Source: Photobacterium iliopiscarium
Lineage (GTDB): Bacteria > Pseudomonadota > Gammaproteobacteria > Enterobacterales > Vibrionaceae
Length of the DNA stretch: 64,000 bases
Reading direction: 5' to 3'
NCBI RefSeq assembly: GCF_003026395.1
Contig: NZ_PYOO01000002.1
Location: 372,001-436,000, forward strand
Under the pieces are notes generated by a model. The model was not told where the DNA came from, ran no database searches, and worked only from the letters and a program-made list of their open reading frames with translations. The position numbers were made by a program, and so were the translations under genes. This document shows, piece by piece, positions 9,643-17,384 of this stretch. Each line of letters starts with the position of its first letter. Within the stretch, counting starts at the first letter, position 1.

Positions 9643-10206
9643 ATGATAAAAAAATTTTTTAGTAACAAAAAGGCTTCTACTACGGTCTGTTTAAATATGG
9701 ATAAACAAAAACGTTACGAAGCCCTTGTTAGAGCTTGGCATCAAGACCTATATCGCTATGCGTATTGGCTCTGCCATGATCCCCATATTGCCGAAGACTT
9801 AGTGCAAGAAACATGCCTACGCGCATGGAAATCATTAGATAATTTACAAGATGATAACGCAGCAAAAGCATGGTTAATCACTATCTTACGCCGTGAAAAT
9901 GCACGTAGGTTTGAACGAAAGCAATTAGATTTAGTGGATATTGATGATCACCATATAGCCGATACTAAACCCAGTGTTGAAATGGACACCGAACAATATT
10001 TACTGCATCGATTAATCATGAAACTGGCCCCTGAATACCGAGAGCCTCTGATACTACAAGTCATGGCTGGTTTTAATGGTGATGAAATAGCCGAGATCTT
10101 AAACCTTAATCGAAATACAGTAATGACTCGACTGTTTCGTGCTCGTAACCAATTAAAAGAACAACTTGAAAAGAAAACAACTCAACAGGGGAATCATCAT
10201 GGATGA
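9643..10206 (+). CDS. ECF-type RNA polymerase sigma factor (partner of DUF3379 protein)
   Basis: The protein has the two regions of an extracytoplasmic-function sigma factor. Region 2 is LVRAWHQDLYRYAYWL ... DLVQETCLRAWKSL. Region 4 is the C-terminal helix-turn-helix around EIAEILNLNRNTVMTRLFRAR. It is 187 residues from ATG 9643; the family-like sequence starts at Met19 (MDKQKRYEAL, ATG at 9697), so the shorter start is also possible. Its stop overlaps the next gene by 8 nt, indicating a cotranscribed sigma/anti-sigma pair. The same pair next to fad genes and fadL is found in Vibrio. Its target promoters are not evident from the window. Confidence 0.85.
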   Translation: MIKKFFSNKKASTTVCLNMDKQKRYEALVRAWHQDLYRYAYWLCHDPHIAEDLVQETCLRAWKSLDNLQDDNAAKAWLITILRRENARRFERKQLDLVDIDDHHIADTKPSVEMDTEQYLLHRLIMKLAPEYREPLILQVMAGFNGDEIAEILNLNRNTVMTRLFRARNQLKEQLEKKTTQQGNHHG

Positions 10207-10933
10207 TCTAGAGTTTCGTCGCCGCCTTTTGGCGGATCCTAATGATAATGACCCAGAACTGATTAAGACTAAAAATCAGTCCACCACTAATCGTCATTTC
10301 TCTAATGAGTTGCAACAATTAGATCTTAAATTAAAACAAACGCTTAATGTTGGTATTCCAGAAAATCTTGCCGATAGGATCTTGTTTCATCAGTCGAGTC
10401 AGGCACAACCTAAAAATCACTCGCCTTATAAACGTTATTTATCTTATGGATTAGCAGCATCGGTGATGTTTTTTGTCGGGGTTATGGTGGGCCAACAAAA
10501 TATTTATCCTCAACAAATACAACAGCAAGTCTTTACACCTACATCAATGGCGACCATTGCTTTACAACATGTTAGTGCTGAAGCGCAATTTGTTGAACAT
10601 ACCGATGAAGCTGTCACGTTACAGCAAGTAAATGCCAAACTTAAACCTTTTGGTACTAGTCTAAATCAATTACCCGGCCATATTTATTATCTTAATTATT
10701 GTGGCTTTGATGGTAATCGTGCATTGCATATGGTTGTTGGTACAGATACCGGCAAAATGACGGTATTTATTGTGCCGCAAACAAGTTCAAAAATGATGAC
10801 GGGCAGTGATCAAAGTAATCAAAGTTTATTGCTACCACTGCAAGAGGCCAGCTTAATTGTTGTGGGTGATAAAGATGAAAAACTAATGCCTATCGCAGAA
10901 AAACTCAAATCTGAACTCTATTGGCAAATCTAG
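10199..10933 (+). CDS. DUF3379 protein, probable membrane anti-sigma factor
   Basis: The 244-residue protein starts MDDLEFRRRLLADPN, the signature of the DUF3379 family, with an AGGGGA ribosome-binding site 7 nt before the ATG at 10199. About 80 cytoplasmic residues are followed by one membrane helix (YGLAASVMFFVGVMVG) and a periplasmic domain of about 145 residues. This is the topology of an anti-sigma factor that holds the sigma factor at the membrane and senses an envelope signal. Role and partner are inferred from the overlap with the ECF sigma gene. What it senses is unknown; the neighbouring FadL porins make an outer-membrane or fatty-acid signal plausible. Confidence 0.8.
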   Translation: MDDLEFRRRLLADPNDNDPELIKTKNQSTTNRHFSNELQQLDLKLKQTLNVGIPENLADRILFHQSSQAQPKNHSPYKRYLSYGLAASVMFFVGVMVGQQNIYPQQIQQQVFTPTSMATIALQHVSAEAQFVEHTDEAVTLQQVNAKLKPFGTSLNQLPGHIYYLNYCGFDGNRALHMVVGTDTGKMTVFIVPQTSSKMMTGSDQSNQSLLLPLQEASLIVVGDKDEKLMPIAEKLKSELYWQI

Positions 10934-10951
10934 CCTTAATATTGTTATATA

Positions 10952-10998
10952 ACAGCTTAAAAATCGATATTGTTAACTAAATATCGATTTTTAGCTGT
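10952..10998 (+). terminator. Long inverted repeat after the anti-sigma gene, probable terminator
   Basis: ACAGCT-T-AAAAATCGATAT (10952-10970) pairs with ATATCGATTTTT-AGCTGT (10981-10998) across a 10-nt loop. The following tail is only weakly T-rich (CGTTTAAT), so terminator function is likely but not certain. Confidence 0.6.
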
Positions 10999-11077
10999 CG
11001 TTTAATCTGCTTATTTTTAACGCCATATAATGAAATGTTCCAAAAACAACCCAAATGAACATGATAAAATATGTTTA

Positions 11078-11156
11078 CCAGTCTAAACGACTGGTCAGCT
11101 TTGATACGGCTCTCCCCCCCCCTACAATCGTCGCCAATCAGTCATATATAGACTGG
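11078..11156 (+). repeat. Two inverted repeats flanking the fadL promoter (candidate operators)
   Basis: ACCAGTC-N5-GACTGGT (11078-11096) is a perfect 7-bp-arm palindrome just upstream of the -35. CAGTC-N7-GACTG (11140-11156) lies just after the start point. Both share the half-site GACTGG. Their centres are about 61 nt apart, near six helical turns. The first also contains CTGGTCNG, matching one half of a FadR site. Confidence 0.5.
11102..11129 (+). promoter_or_regulatory. Sigma-70 promoter of the first fadL with a C9 tract in its spacer
   Basis: TTGATA (11102-11107), a 16-nt spacer and TACAAT (11124-11129); each box matches consensus at 5 of 6 positions. The last nine spacer bases (11115-11123) are all C. 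Gain or loss of a C would change the spacer length and so the promoter strength. Confidence 0.65.
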
Positions 11157-11195
11157 ACTAATAAATATAAAAATCATGATCAGGAATCATAAAGC

Positions 11196-12434
11196 ATGAA
11201 CAAGAAGCAGATATTTACACGCTCAGTTATTACTGTAGCCATCGCCTTAGCATCGTCACAAACGATGGCTGCGGGTTTTCAATTAAATGCCCAATCAGCC
11301 ACTGGTTTAGGTCGAGCATTCTCTGGTGATGGTGTTATTGCTGATAACGCATCAACCATGGCTAAAAACGCCGCTTCAATGGCTCTTTTTGACGCACCAG
11401 CACTGTCATTAGGTGTTATTGCCATTGATACTGATGTTAATGTTACCAATGCCCAATATAATAATAAATCAATCAATGACACGTCGATTGGTGGCACTAG
11501 CTATGCGCCGAACATCTACTACATTCAACCTATTAACGATAAATTTTCAGTAGGTGCTTCGTTATATTCAAACTTCGGCACTAAAACTGAATTTGAAGAT
11601 AATTATGCAGCCAATGCATTTGGTGGTTTAACTGACGTTAAAAGCGTTAATTTAGGTTTAAGCGCAGCTTACCGTATTAACCAACATTTTAGCGTTGGTG
11701 GTGGTTTGGACATTATTCATGGTAGCGGTAAATTAAAACGTTATATTCCAGCAGGTACAATTTCGACACCAATTGGAAATATAAATACCCCTAAAGTAAG
11801 CCTACTTGATATTGATGCTGACGGTTTCGCTGTTGGCTTTAATCTTGGCACCATCTACGAACTCAATGACAATAACCGTTTTGGTTTATCATACCGTTAC
11901 AGCCCGACACTAGAAGCTAAAGGCGACATGCATTATGCAGGCGCTAATATTGACGGCCAAAAATTAAAAATACCACTACCAGATATGCTTGAATTCTCTG
12001 GTTTTAATAAACTAAACGATAAATTTGCAGTTCACTATAGTATTCAATGGATCCGTTGGAGTGAGTTCGACGTATTAGAAACATCGGGTAACGTAGAGCT
12101 TAATAATTACCAATGGCAAGATGGCTGGCACTACTCTGTCGGTGGTACTTACTACCTTAACAATGATTGGACGCTACGTGCAGGTTACATGCATGACACC
12201 AGTGCACAGCAGAAAAGTAACACCTCTATTTCTGTGCCCGACTCGGCACGTGATTGGCTATCAAGTGGCTTTAGTTACCACGTTGATAGTAAATCAACTA
12301 TCGATTTCGGTCTAACTTACCTGATTGGTAAAGATGTAAATGCACAAGAAACAAATCCTATTGGTATGTCAGTAAATGCGACTACCCGTGCTGATGCATG
12401 GCTATACGGCCTACAATACAACCGTTCGTTCTAA
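11196..12434 (+). CDS. fadL: FadL-family outer-membrane transporter (first copy)
   Basis: FadL proteins form a 14-stranded outer-membrane beta barrel that passes long-chain fatty acids or other hydrophobic compounds. The 412-residue product has a clear signal peptide (about residues 1-26, ending TMAA-GFQ) and the family start GFQLNAQSATGLGRAFSG. An aromatic last residue (NRSF) closes the barrel. The NPA motif of the hatch region, present in the second copy, is altered here (KNAASM). AGGAA precedes ATG by about 10 nt. It is preceded by the C9-spacer promoter and followed by its own terminator, so it is separately transcribed from the second copy. Confidence 0.92.
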   Translation: MNKKQIFTRSVITVAIALASSQTMAAGFQLNAQSATGLGRAFSGDGVIADNASTMAKNAASMALFDAPALSLGVIAIDTDVNVTNAQYNNKSINDTSIGGTSYAPNIYYIQPINDKFSVGASLYSNFGTKTEFEDNYAANAFGGLTDVKSVNLGLSAAYRINQHFSVGGGLDIIHGSGKLKRYIPAGTISTPIGNINTPKVSLLDIDADGFAVGFNLGTIYELNDNNRFGLSYRYSPTLEAKGDMHYAGANIDGQKLKIPLPDMLEFSGFNKLNDKFAVHYSIQWIRWSEFDVLETSGNVELNNYQWQDGWHYSVGGTYYLNNDWTLRAGYMHDTSAQQKSNTSISVPDSARDWLSSGFSYHVDSKSTIDFGLTYLIGKDVNAQETNPIGMSVNATTRADAWLYGLQYNRSF

Positions 12435-12461
12435 TTTGAGCGTACAGCAATAATCCATTAT

Positions 12462-12491
12462 AAAAAAGAAGCCGCCATGGCTTCTTTTTTT
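12462..12491 (+). terminator. Terminator of the first fadL
   Basis: Stem AAAAAAGAAGCC / GGCTTCTTTTTT with a 5-nt loop and a T7 run, 27 nt after the stop codon. Confidence 0.95.
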
Positions 12492-12600
12492 ATACGCGAA
12501 ATAACATCTAATCTTTATTTTACCCATAATAACCGACCAAAAAACAAAGAATAACGCACAAATAACCATCAATATAAAATATCAAATTAACACCAGTTCT

Positions 12601-12614
12601 CGTACAAGTGTACG
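12601..12614. repeat. Short palindrome in the inter-fadL gap
   Basis: CGTAC-AAGT-GTACG, a perfect 5-bp-arm inverted repeat about 125 nt upstream of the second fadL promoter; it could be an operator. Apart from this, the terminator and the promoter at 12739, the 12,435-12,792 gap is AT-rich with nothing else recognised. Confidence 0.3.
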
Positions 12615-12738
12615 CTCAAATATTAACACCCACCCCTTGCTGAATAAAATTTACCCGATAATAAACTACCACTTAAATTAAATGCAGTAGAATATGTTTA
12701 ATCAAGCCATTTTATAAGATAGCTTTTAACGCATTTTA

Positions 12739-12766
12739 TTGCTGCGAGTATCATTTACGTTATTAT
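12739..12766 (+). promoter_or_regulatory. Candidate promoter of the second fadL
   Basis: TTGCTG (12739-12744), a 16-nt spacer and TATTAT (12761-12766). The predicted leader is only about 20 nt, with no convincing Shine-Dalgarno before ATG 12793. Confidence 0.35.
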
Positions 12767-12792
12767 TTCCGTGAACAATAAATTTTTCTAAT

Positions 12793-14052
12793 ATGACTAA
12801 AAATAAAATCACTTTAGCCTTAGCGATTACTGCCGCTATTGGTATCAGCAATCAAGCTTCTGCTGCTGGTTTTCAATTAGCCGAATACTCTGCTACAGGT
12901 CTAGGACGTGCTTTTGCCGGTGAAGCAGCAATGGCTGATAATGCCAGTGCTCAGTTCCGCAACCCAGCAATGCTAACGTATTTAAAAGGCATCCAAATTT
13001 CTACGGGTGCTATTTATGTTGATCCTAATATTGATATTGACGGCAGTCATACTCTCTTTGGCCAAACAAGTACTTCAGACTTTGCTAATAATGCGATTAT
13101 CCCTAATTTTTATTTTTCTCGCCCATTAACAGATAAAGCAACGATTGGTATTGCGTTTGGTACTCACTTTGGTATGCGTACCGATCTTGGTACCGATTTC
13201 AAAGCATCAATGTTTGGTAACCAAGCAGAAGTGCATACGGTTGAAATCAACCCTAACCTTGGTTACAAAATTAATGATCAGTTAAGTGTGGGTGCAGGCG
13301 TACGCTATGTGATGGCAAGCGGTCACTTTGGTGCAGCAAGCCCTATCACTCTACCGGGAATGATAAACAAAGGTCAGCACCTGAAATATATGGAAGGTGA
13401 AGATAATGCGTGGGGCTGGCAAGCAGGTACAGCGTGGCAGATTAATGCTGATAACCGTATCGGTATTAGTTACCAATCAGCGGTTAAATTAAATCTTGAA
13501 GGTCATGCTGATGGTGTTGCTTTTGATGGTTTTAAAAACGGCCGTTATGCGGGTACATTACCACTTGAACTTCCCGCTTCTGCTGAAATCGCAAGCTTTC
13601 ACCAGTTAAATGATCAATGGGCAGTGCATGCAAGTGTTAACTGGACTGATTGGAGCAGCTTTGAAAAGTTAGAAGCCAATATTCCACAGCTTGGTGGTAA
13701 CCACCATATTAAAAACGAGTACTGGAAAGATAACTACCGTTTCGCGATAGGTACCACTTACCAAGCAACGAATAAGCTAGTGCTGCGTTCTGGTGTTGCT
13801 TATGATACTTCAGCGGTTGATGAAGCAAACCGTACCCAAACGATCCCTGAAACTGACCGTACATGGTTAAGTGTTGGTGCAGGTTATGCTTGGTCAGAAA
13901 ACCTAACTCTAGATGCTGGTTTTACCTACATTTTTGCAAAAGAAGCTAAAATGGTTGAACAAGAACAAGAGATGCCAATGTTAGGTAAATTTGAAGGACA
14001 AACATCAGGTCACATTTGGTTAGCGGGCGTACAAGCAAGCTACCGTTTCTAA
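12793..14052 (+). CDS. fadL: FadL-family outer-membrane transporter (second copy)
   Basis: A paralogue of the preceding gene, 419 residues, with a signal peptide ending ASA-AGFQ (about residue 24) and the family start GFQLAEYSATGLGRAFAGEAAMADNAS. The conserved hatch motif NPAML is intact, and the C-terminal strand ends SYRF, as usual for barrel assembly. It probably moves long-chain fatty acids or similar hydrophobic substrates across the outer membrane. Having two tandem copies beside fadIJ is seen in Vibrio as well. No clear ribosome-binding site precedes the ATG; the signal peptide still makes this start convincing. Confidence 0.92.
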   Translation: MTKNKITLALAITAAIGISNQASAAGFQLAEYSATGLGRAFAGEAAMADNASAQFRNPAMLTYLKGIQISTGAIYVDPNIDIDGSHTLFGQTSTSDFANNAIIPNFYFSRPLTDKATIGIAFGTHFGMRTDLGTDFKASMFGNQAEVHTVEINPNLGYKINDQLSVGAGVRYVMASGHFGAASPITLPGMINKGQHLKYMEGEDNAWGWQAGTAWQINADNRIGISYQSAVKLNLEGHADGVAFDGFKNGRYAGTLPLELPASAEIASFHQLNDQWAVHASVNWTDWSSFEKLEANIPQLGGNHHIKNEYWKDNYRFAIGTTYQATNKLVLRSGVAYDTSAVDEANRTQTIPETDRTWLSVGAGYAWSENLTLDAGFTYIFAKEAKMVEQEQEMPMLGKFEGQTSGHIWLAGVQASYRF

Positions 14053-14078
14053 CGCAAGATTATTAAACCGAATACAAA

Positions 14079-14105
14079 AAGACCGCCGAAATGGCGGTCT
14101 TCTTT
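14079..14105. terminator. Bidirectional terminator between fadL and mlaA
   Basis: Perfect 9-bp stem AAGACCGCC / GGCGGTCTT with a 5-nt loop. T-rich tails follow on both strands (CTTTTAT on plus, T5 on minus), so it serves the convergent fadL and mlaA genes. Confidence 0.93.
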
Positions 14106-14125
14106 TATAGCACTAACAAATAAAA

Positions 14126-14938
14126 TTAATCGTTATCAATTTCATCTAAATAACTATCATCAAACGTTGTAGCTGCTGGTTGATCGCTGACTTTACCATC
14201 GCTCGCGGTAAAGTTCTTATATTGAATATAAGCATCACGAGTAAAGATATAAGGATCAGGTGAACTATTTAGCATTGATTCTTGATTCACCAATGCAGCC
14301 CGATCTTCCATCCCTTCAAAGATCCACTTACCTAAACCTTCCCAGAAGTTTAATAAACTTAATGGCAGATAAAGATCATCAACTGAATCGGTAAAACCAC
14401 GGAAAGTAATCGGTCCATAAACAGGTAACATTAAATAAGGACCATTACCTACACCGTAATAACCAAGCGTATCACTAAACTCACGATCTTGAACTTTAGT
14501 AATATCAGCTGCTGATGCAATATCAATTAAACCCGCTAAACCAAAAACAGTATTAATCCAAAAGCGGTTAAAATGGGTTAGCGCATCTTTGCCATGCAAG
14601 GTAAGTAAACTATTTACCATCCCTGCTGGTTCATCAAGATTAGATAAAAAGTTAGCAATACCAGTACGCGCAAATGACGGCGTATAATTCACATAGGCTA
14701 ATGAGACTGGGCGAGCGACATACGGATCTAAATAATTAAAGTTTAGGTCCCACATTGCACGGTTAAAGCCTTCAAACGGATCATATACCGCATTTGCCGC
14801 AGTATTATCACCATCAATATGATCAACGACATTGGTTGATACCGTTTGATCAACCGCCTTATCGGGTGATTGAGCACAGCCCACCATGCCGATGCTTAAT
14901 AAAATTATCAGTAATAGCTTTTTATTCAAAACATACAC
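14126..14938 (-). CDS. mlaA: MlaA, outer-membrane lipoprotein of the phospholipid-transport system
   Basis: MlaA (VacJ) sits in the inner leaflet of the outer membrane and removes mislocalised phospholipids, handing them to the MlaC shuttle. The 270-residue protein has a lipoprotein signal (SIGMVGC, Cys21) and the family core from DPFEGFNRAMWDLN through NRFWINTVFGLAGLIDIA to GPYLMLPVYGP. It follows the ccm operon on the same strand, 63 nt after ccmI. A terminator-like hairpin occupies that gap, so its expression may depend on readthrough or on a promoter inside ccmI. The acidic tail (DDSYLDEIDND) is unremarkable. Confidence 0.95.
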   Translation of the reverse strand: MYVLNKKLLLIILLSIGMVGCAQSPDKAVDQTVSTNVVDHIDGDNTAANAVYDPFEGFNRAMWDLNFNYLDPYVARPVSLAYVNYTPSFARTGIANFLSNLDEPAGMVNSLLTLHGKDALTHFNRFWINTVFGLAGLIDIASAADITKVQDREFSDTLGYYGVGNGPYLMLPVYGPITFRGFTDSVDDLYLPLSLLNFWEGLGKWIFEGMEDRAALVNQESMLNSSPDPYIFTRDAYIQYKNFTASDGKVSDQPAATTFDDSYLDEIDND

Positions 14939-14942
14939 CTAA

Positions 14943-14975
14943 TAAAAAACAGGCTGAACATCAATATTCAGCCTG
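14943..14975 (-). terminator. Terminator-like hairpin at the mlaA start
   Basis: Stem CAGGCTGAA / TTCAGCCTG with an 8-nt loop and a T6 tail on the minus strand. The tail ends only a few nt before the mlaA ribosome-binding site, so the hairpin is both the end of the ccm operon and the leader of mlaA. Confidence 0.8.
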
Positions 14976-15001
14976 CCTTATTCACTTTAGCAATTAATTA
15001 C

Positions 15002-16291
15002 TTAATATTGCTTATTAATGACAAACGCTGTTTCTCCACCCAAGGGAGTTTGGCTACTTTGACCGTACCAATCACCTTGTTTAGTCATCACGTTACCATC
15101 GCTATCCACGCGTGCTTTAATGATCATCTCTGATAATGATGATAGCTGTCGCTGTGGAATCATGCTGTCTTTATCCGTTAGCGTTACCGTTAATGGGAAT
15201 GTAGTCGACAATGGTAGTTTCACAGCAGCAATCGGCATTGGTGAGCCGTCAGCATCATGTACCGAGATAATAATATTACCTTGCTTTGGCAACACAACGT
15301 TTTTACTTAGCGCTATAGTAGCAGTAACTTGCTTATCTGTATCGGCTTTTTGCGTTTCAGATTGTGTCGTTGTTTCATCAATTGCTGTTGGATCAGGCGC
15401 AACTGCTGAATCACCTACACTCTCAATACGCATTTTGGCACGAGCAATACTACGGGTTAACATTGGCGTACGAGAATCATTCGGCCCAATTAGGGTTTTC
15501 ATCATCGTCCAATAATCGACCGCTTGCTGATAATGTTTCTGCTCAAATGCATCAAAGGCTAATAATGACAATGCTTGAACGTTAGTGTGATCACTCTTAA
15601 TCACTTGACGTAGAAGTTGGCGCGCTAAATCACTTTGACCTGGCTTACCACTTAACATTAATGTTTGTGCGTAACCTAAACGAATAGCCATATCAACAGG
15701 ATTAAGATCATACGCACGTTTCATTGCCATTTCAGCCGTTGCACCATCGCGATTAGCAATAGCAATTCGACCTAACAGTAACCATCCCATTGGATCATCA
15801 CCGTCTTTGTGTAATTTAGTTCGCAATGCCAACGTAAGATCCGACATGTCTTGATCAGACAGTGGTTCATTCGCTGCGTTATCACCCATCAAACGTTGAG
15901 TAAGCTCGGGTAAGCGATTCACAGCCTGATGCCATGCTTCAACTTTCGCACTGCTACCTACTGCGCCATAAACGCCATAGCAAATACCAACAATTAAAAT
16001 TAGACCAGGAACAATCATTGCTGGGCTAACATGTGTTGCTTGTTGCTTTTCAGTAACAGGCAAATCGTCCAGTAATGTTTGTTGTAAGTCAGTCACCATA
16101 TCTTGCTGACTATCGACTAAACCTTCTTGAGATTCTTCTTCAAGTTCGTGGATACGATCTTTAAAGAAGGCTTTATTAAGCTCATCTCGGCTTGCTGCAT
16201 CGTCATACTCTTTACCGACATACATCGGAATTACAAAGATGGCGATCGCAATTAAAACCAAAACAGCGGTTAAAATCCAAAACAGCGTCAT
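15002..16291 (-). CDS. ccmI: CcmI, cytochrome c maturation apocytochrome chaperone
   Basis: CcmI binds the C-terminus of apocytochrome c and presents it to the CcmFH haem lyase. The 429-residue protein begins with a membrane helix (LFWILTAVLVLIAIAIFVIPMYV), then a cytoplasmic coiled segment. A second helix follows (about residues 92-115), then a periplasmic TPR region (MGWLLLGRIAIANRDGATAEMA onward). The C-terminal domain is of the beta-sandwich type seen in longer CcmI/CcmH fusions. The start overlaps the ccmH stop by 4 nt. It is the last gene of the ccm operon. Confidence 0.93.
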   Translation of the reverse strand: MTLFWILTAVLVLIAIAIFVIPMYVGKEYDDAASRDELNKAFFKDRIHELEEESQEGLVDSQQDMVTDLQQTLLDDLPVTEKQQATHVSPAMIVPGLILIVGICYGVYGAVGSSAKVEAWHQAVNRLPELTQRLMGDNAANEPLSDQDMSDLTLALRTKLHKDGDDPMGWLLLGRIAIANRDGATAEMAMKRAYDLNPVDMAIRLGYAQTLMLSGKPGQSDLARQLLRQVIKSDHTNVQALSLLAFDAFEQKHYQQAVDYWTMMKTLIGPNDSRTPMLTRSIARAKMRIESVGDSAVAPDPTAIDETTTQSETQKADTDKQVTATIALSKNVVLPKQGNIIISVHDADGSPMPIAAVKLPLSTTFPLTVTLTDKDSMIPQRQLSSLSEMIIKARVDSDGNVMTKQGDWYGQSSQTPLGGETAFVINKQY

Positions 16292-16803
16292 TTATTTACC
16301 TTTGTCTGATTATTGGTAGCTTCAGTATCTTGCTGCGCCATTTCAGCCAACAACCCCTGCAAACGTTCCGACTCAACATCATCAAGTGGTTCATCTTTGC
16401 TTAACTCAGTTTTTTTACGTGAGCGATAAACCAAGATGCTAAAACCAATCACAATAAAACCAATAGGACCTGCCCATAAGATCATTGTTGATGCCGTCAC
16501 TGCAGGATCGTAGGTTACGAAATTACCGTAACGAGCAATCATATAATCAATGACTTGCTGCTTGGTTTTGCCTTCTTTTAACAGCTCGTAGCTTTTCAGA
16601 CGCATATCTTCTGCTAAGGTCGCATTAGAATCAGCAATACTGTTATTTTGACATTTAGGACAACGTAAAGTCTCTGTTAGCTCTTGAAACTGCTTCTCTT
16701 GTGCTGGATTTTTAAAATCGTACACATCAATCGCAGCCAAGGCAGGTGCAACCATCGAAAAAGTCAGTCCAAGTGCGAACATCAAAGCAAAAAAGCGTTT
16801 CAT
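16288..16803 (-). CDS. ccmH: CcmH, cytochrome c maturation thiol reductase
   Basis: CcmH keeps the CXXCH cysteines of apocytochrome c reduced and forms part of the haem lyase. This is the short form (171 residues; E. coli CcmH is fused to a CcmI-like part). It has a signal peptide (about residues 1-23), the LRCPKC active site (Cys48, Cys51) and a single C-terminal membrane helix (ILWAGPIGFIVIGFSILVY). Both ends overlap neighbouring genes by 4 nt, indicating coupled translation. Confidence 0.95.
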   Translation of the reverse strand: MKRFFALMFALGLTFSMVAPALAAIDVYDFKNPAQEKQFQELTETLRCPKCQNNSIADSNATLAEDMRLKSYELLKEGKTKQQVIDYMIARYGNFVTYDPAVTASTMILWAGPIGFIVIGFSILVYRSRKKTELSKDEPLDDVESERLQGLLAEMAQQDTEATNNQTKVNK

Positions 16804-17384
16804 TGTGTTTTTGCCTCCGCTTGAGTGTTGTTGTTCTTCGCCTCTGCTTGCAATTTCTTATAGAGAGGTTCAAGGGTTTTATTCCAGTTGTCTGGATTAA
16901 CATCACCCACATGGCGGTAGCGAATAATACCGTTAGCATCAATAAGGAAAGTTTCAGGCGCACCATAAACCCCCAGATCCATGCCTAACATACCATTGCC
17001 ATCAAACAATGAAATCATGTAAGGATTGCCCAGCTCTTTTAGCCATCGAATCGCTTTAGGACGTTGATCTTTGTAGTTTAAACCAATGATCTTCACCCCT
17101 TGTTTCGCTAATACGTTTAGGTATTGATGCTCGGCTTGACATGTAGGACACCACGTCGCCCACACATTTAATAACAGCGGTTGACCTTTAAAAATCGTTT
17201 GCTGATATTCTTTACTCGGCTCAAACAAATCTTCAAGTTTAAAAGCAGGAACAGGTTTACCCACCAATACTGATTCAAGCTTCGTTGGATCATCACCTGC
17301 GGCATTGCGGCTTAGCTGGACCATAAACATCACAACTAATCCCAAAAACAACACTAAAGGAATAAATAATAGTTTCTTATTCAT
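16800..17384 (-). CDS. ccmG: CcmG/DsbE, thiol:disulfide oxidoreductase of cytochrome c maturation
   Basis: A membrane-anchored thioredoxin-like protein of 194 residues. It has an N-terminal helix (LLFIPLVLFLGLVVMFMV), then a thioredoxin fold with the active site WATWCPTC (Cys79, Cys82) and the GAPETFLID segment typical of DsbE. It receives electrons from DsbD and reduces CcmH or apocytochrome c in the periplasm. The ATG overlaps the ccmF end by 8 nt. Confidence 0.95.
   Translation of the reverse strand: MNKKLLFIPLVLFLGLVVMFMVQLSRNAAGDDPTKLESVLVGKPVPAFKLEDLFEPSKEYQQTIFKGQPLLLNVWATWCPTCQAEHQYLNVLAKQGVKIIGLNYKDQRPKAIRWLKELGNPYMISLFDGNGMLGMDLGVYGAPETFLIDANGIIRYRHVGDVNPDNWNKTLEPLYKKLQAEAKNNNTQAEAKTQ

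Noticed and set aside
15120..15515. 131-codon plus-strand frame with hydrophobic Val/Ser-rich product
   Set aside because: Lies wholly opposite ccmI, a well-supported gene in a coupled operon.
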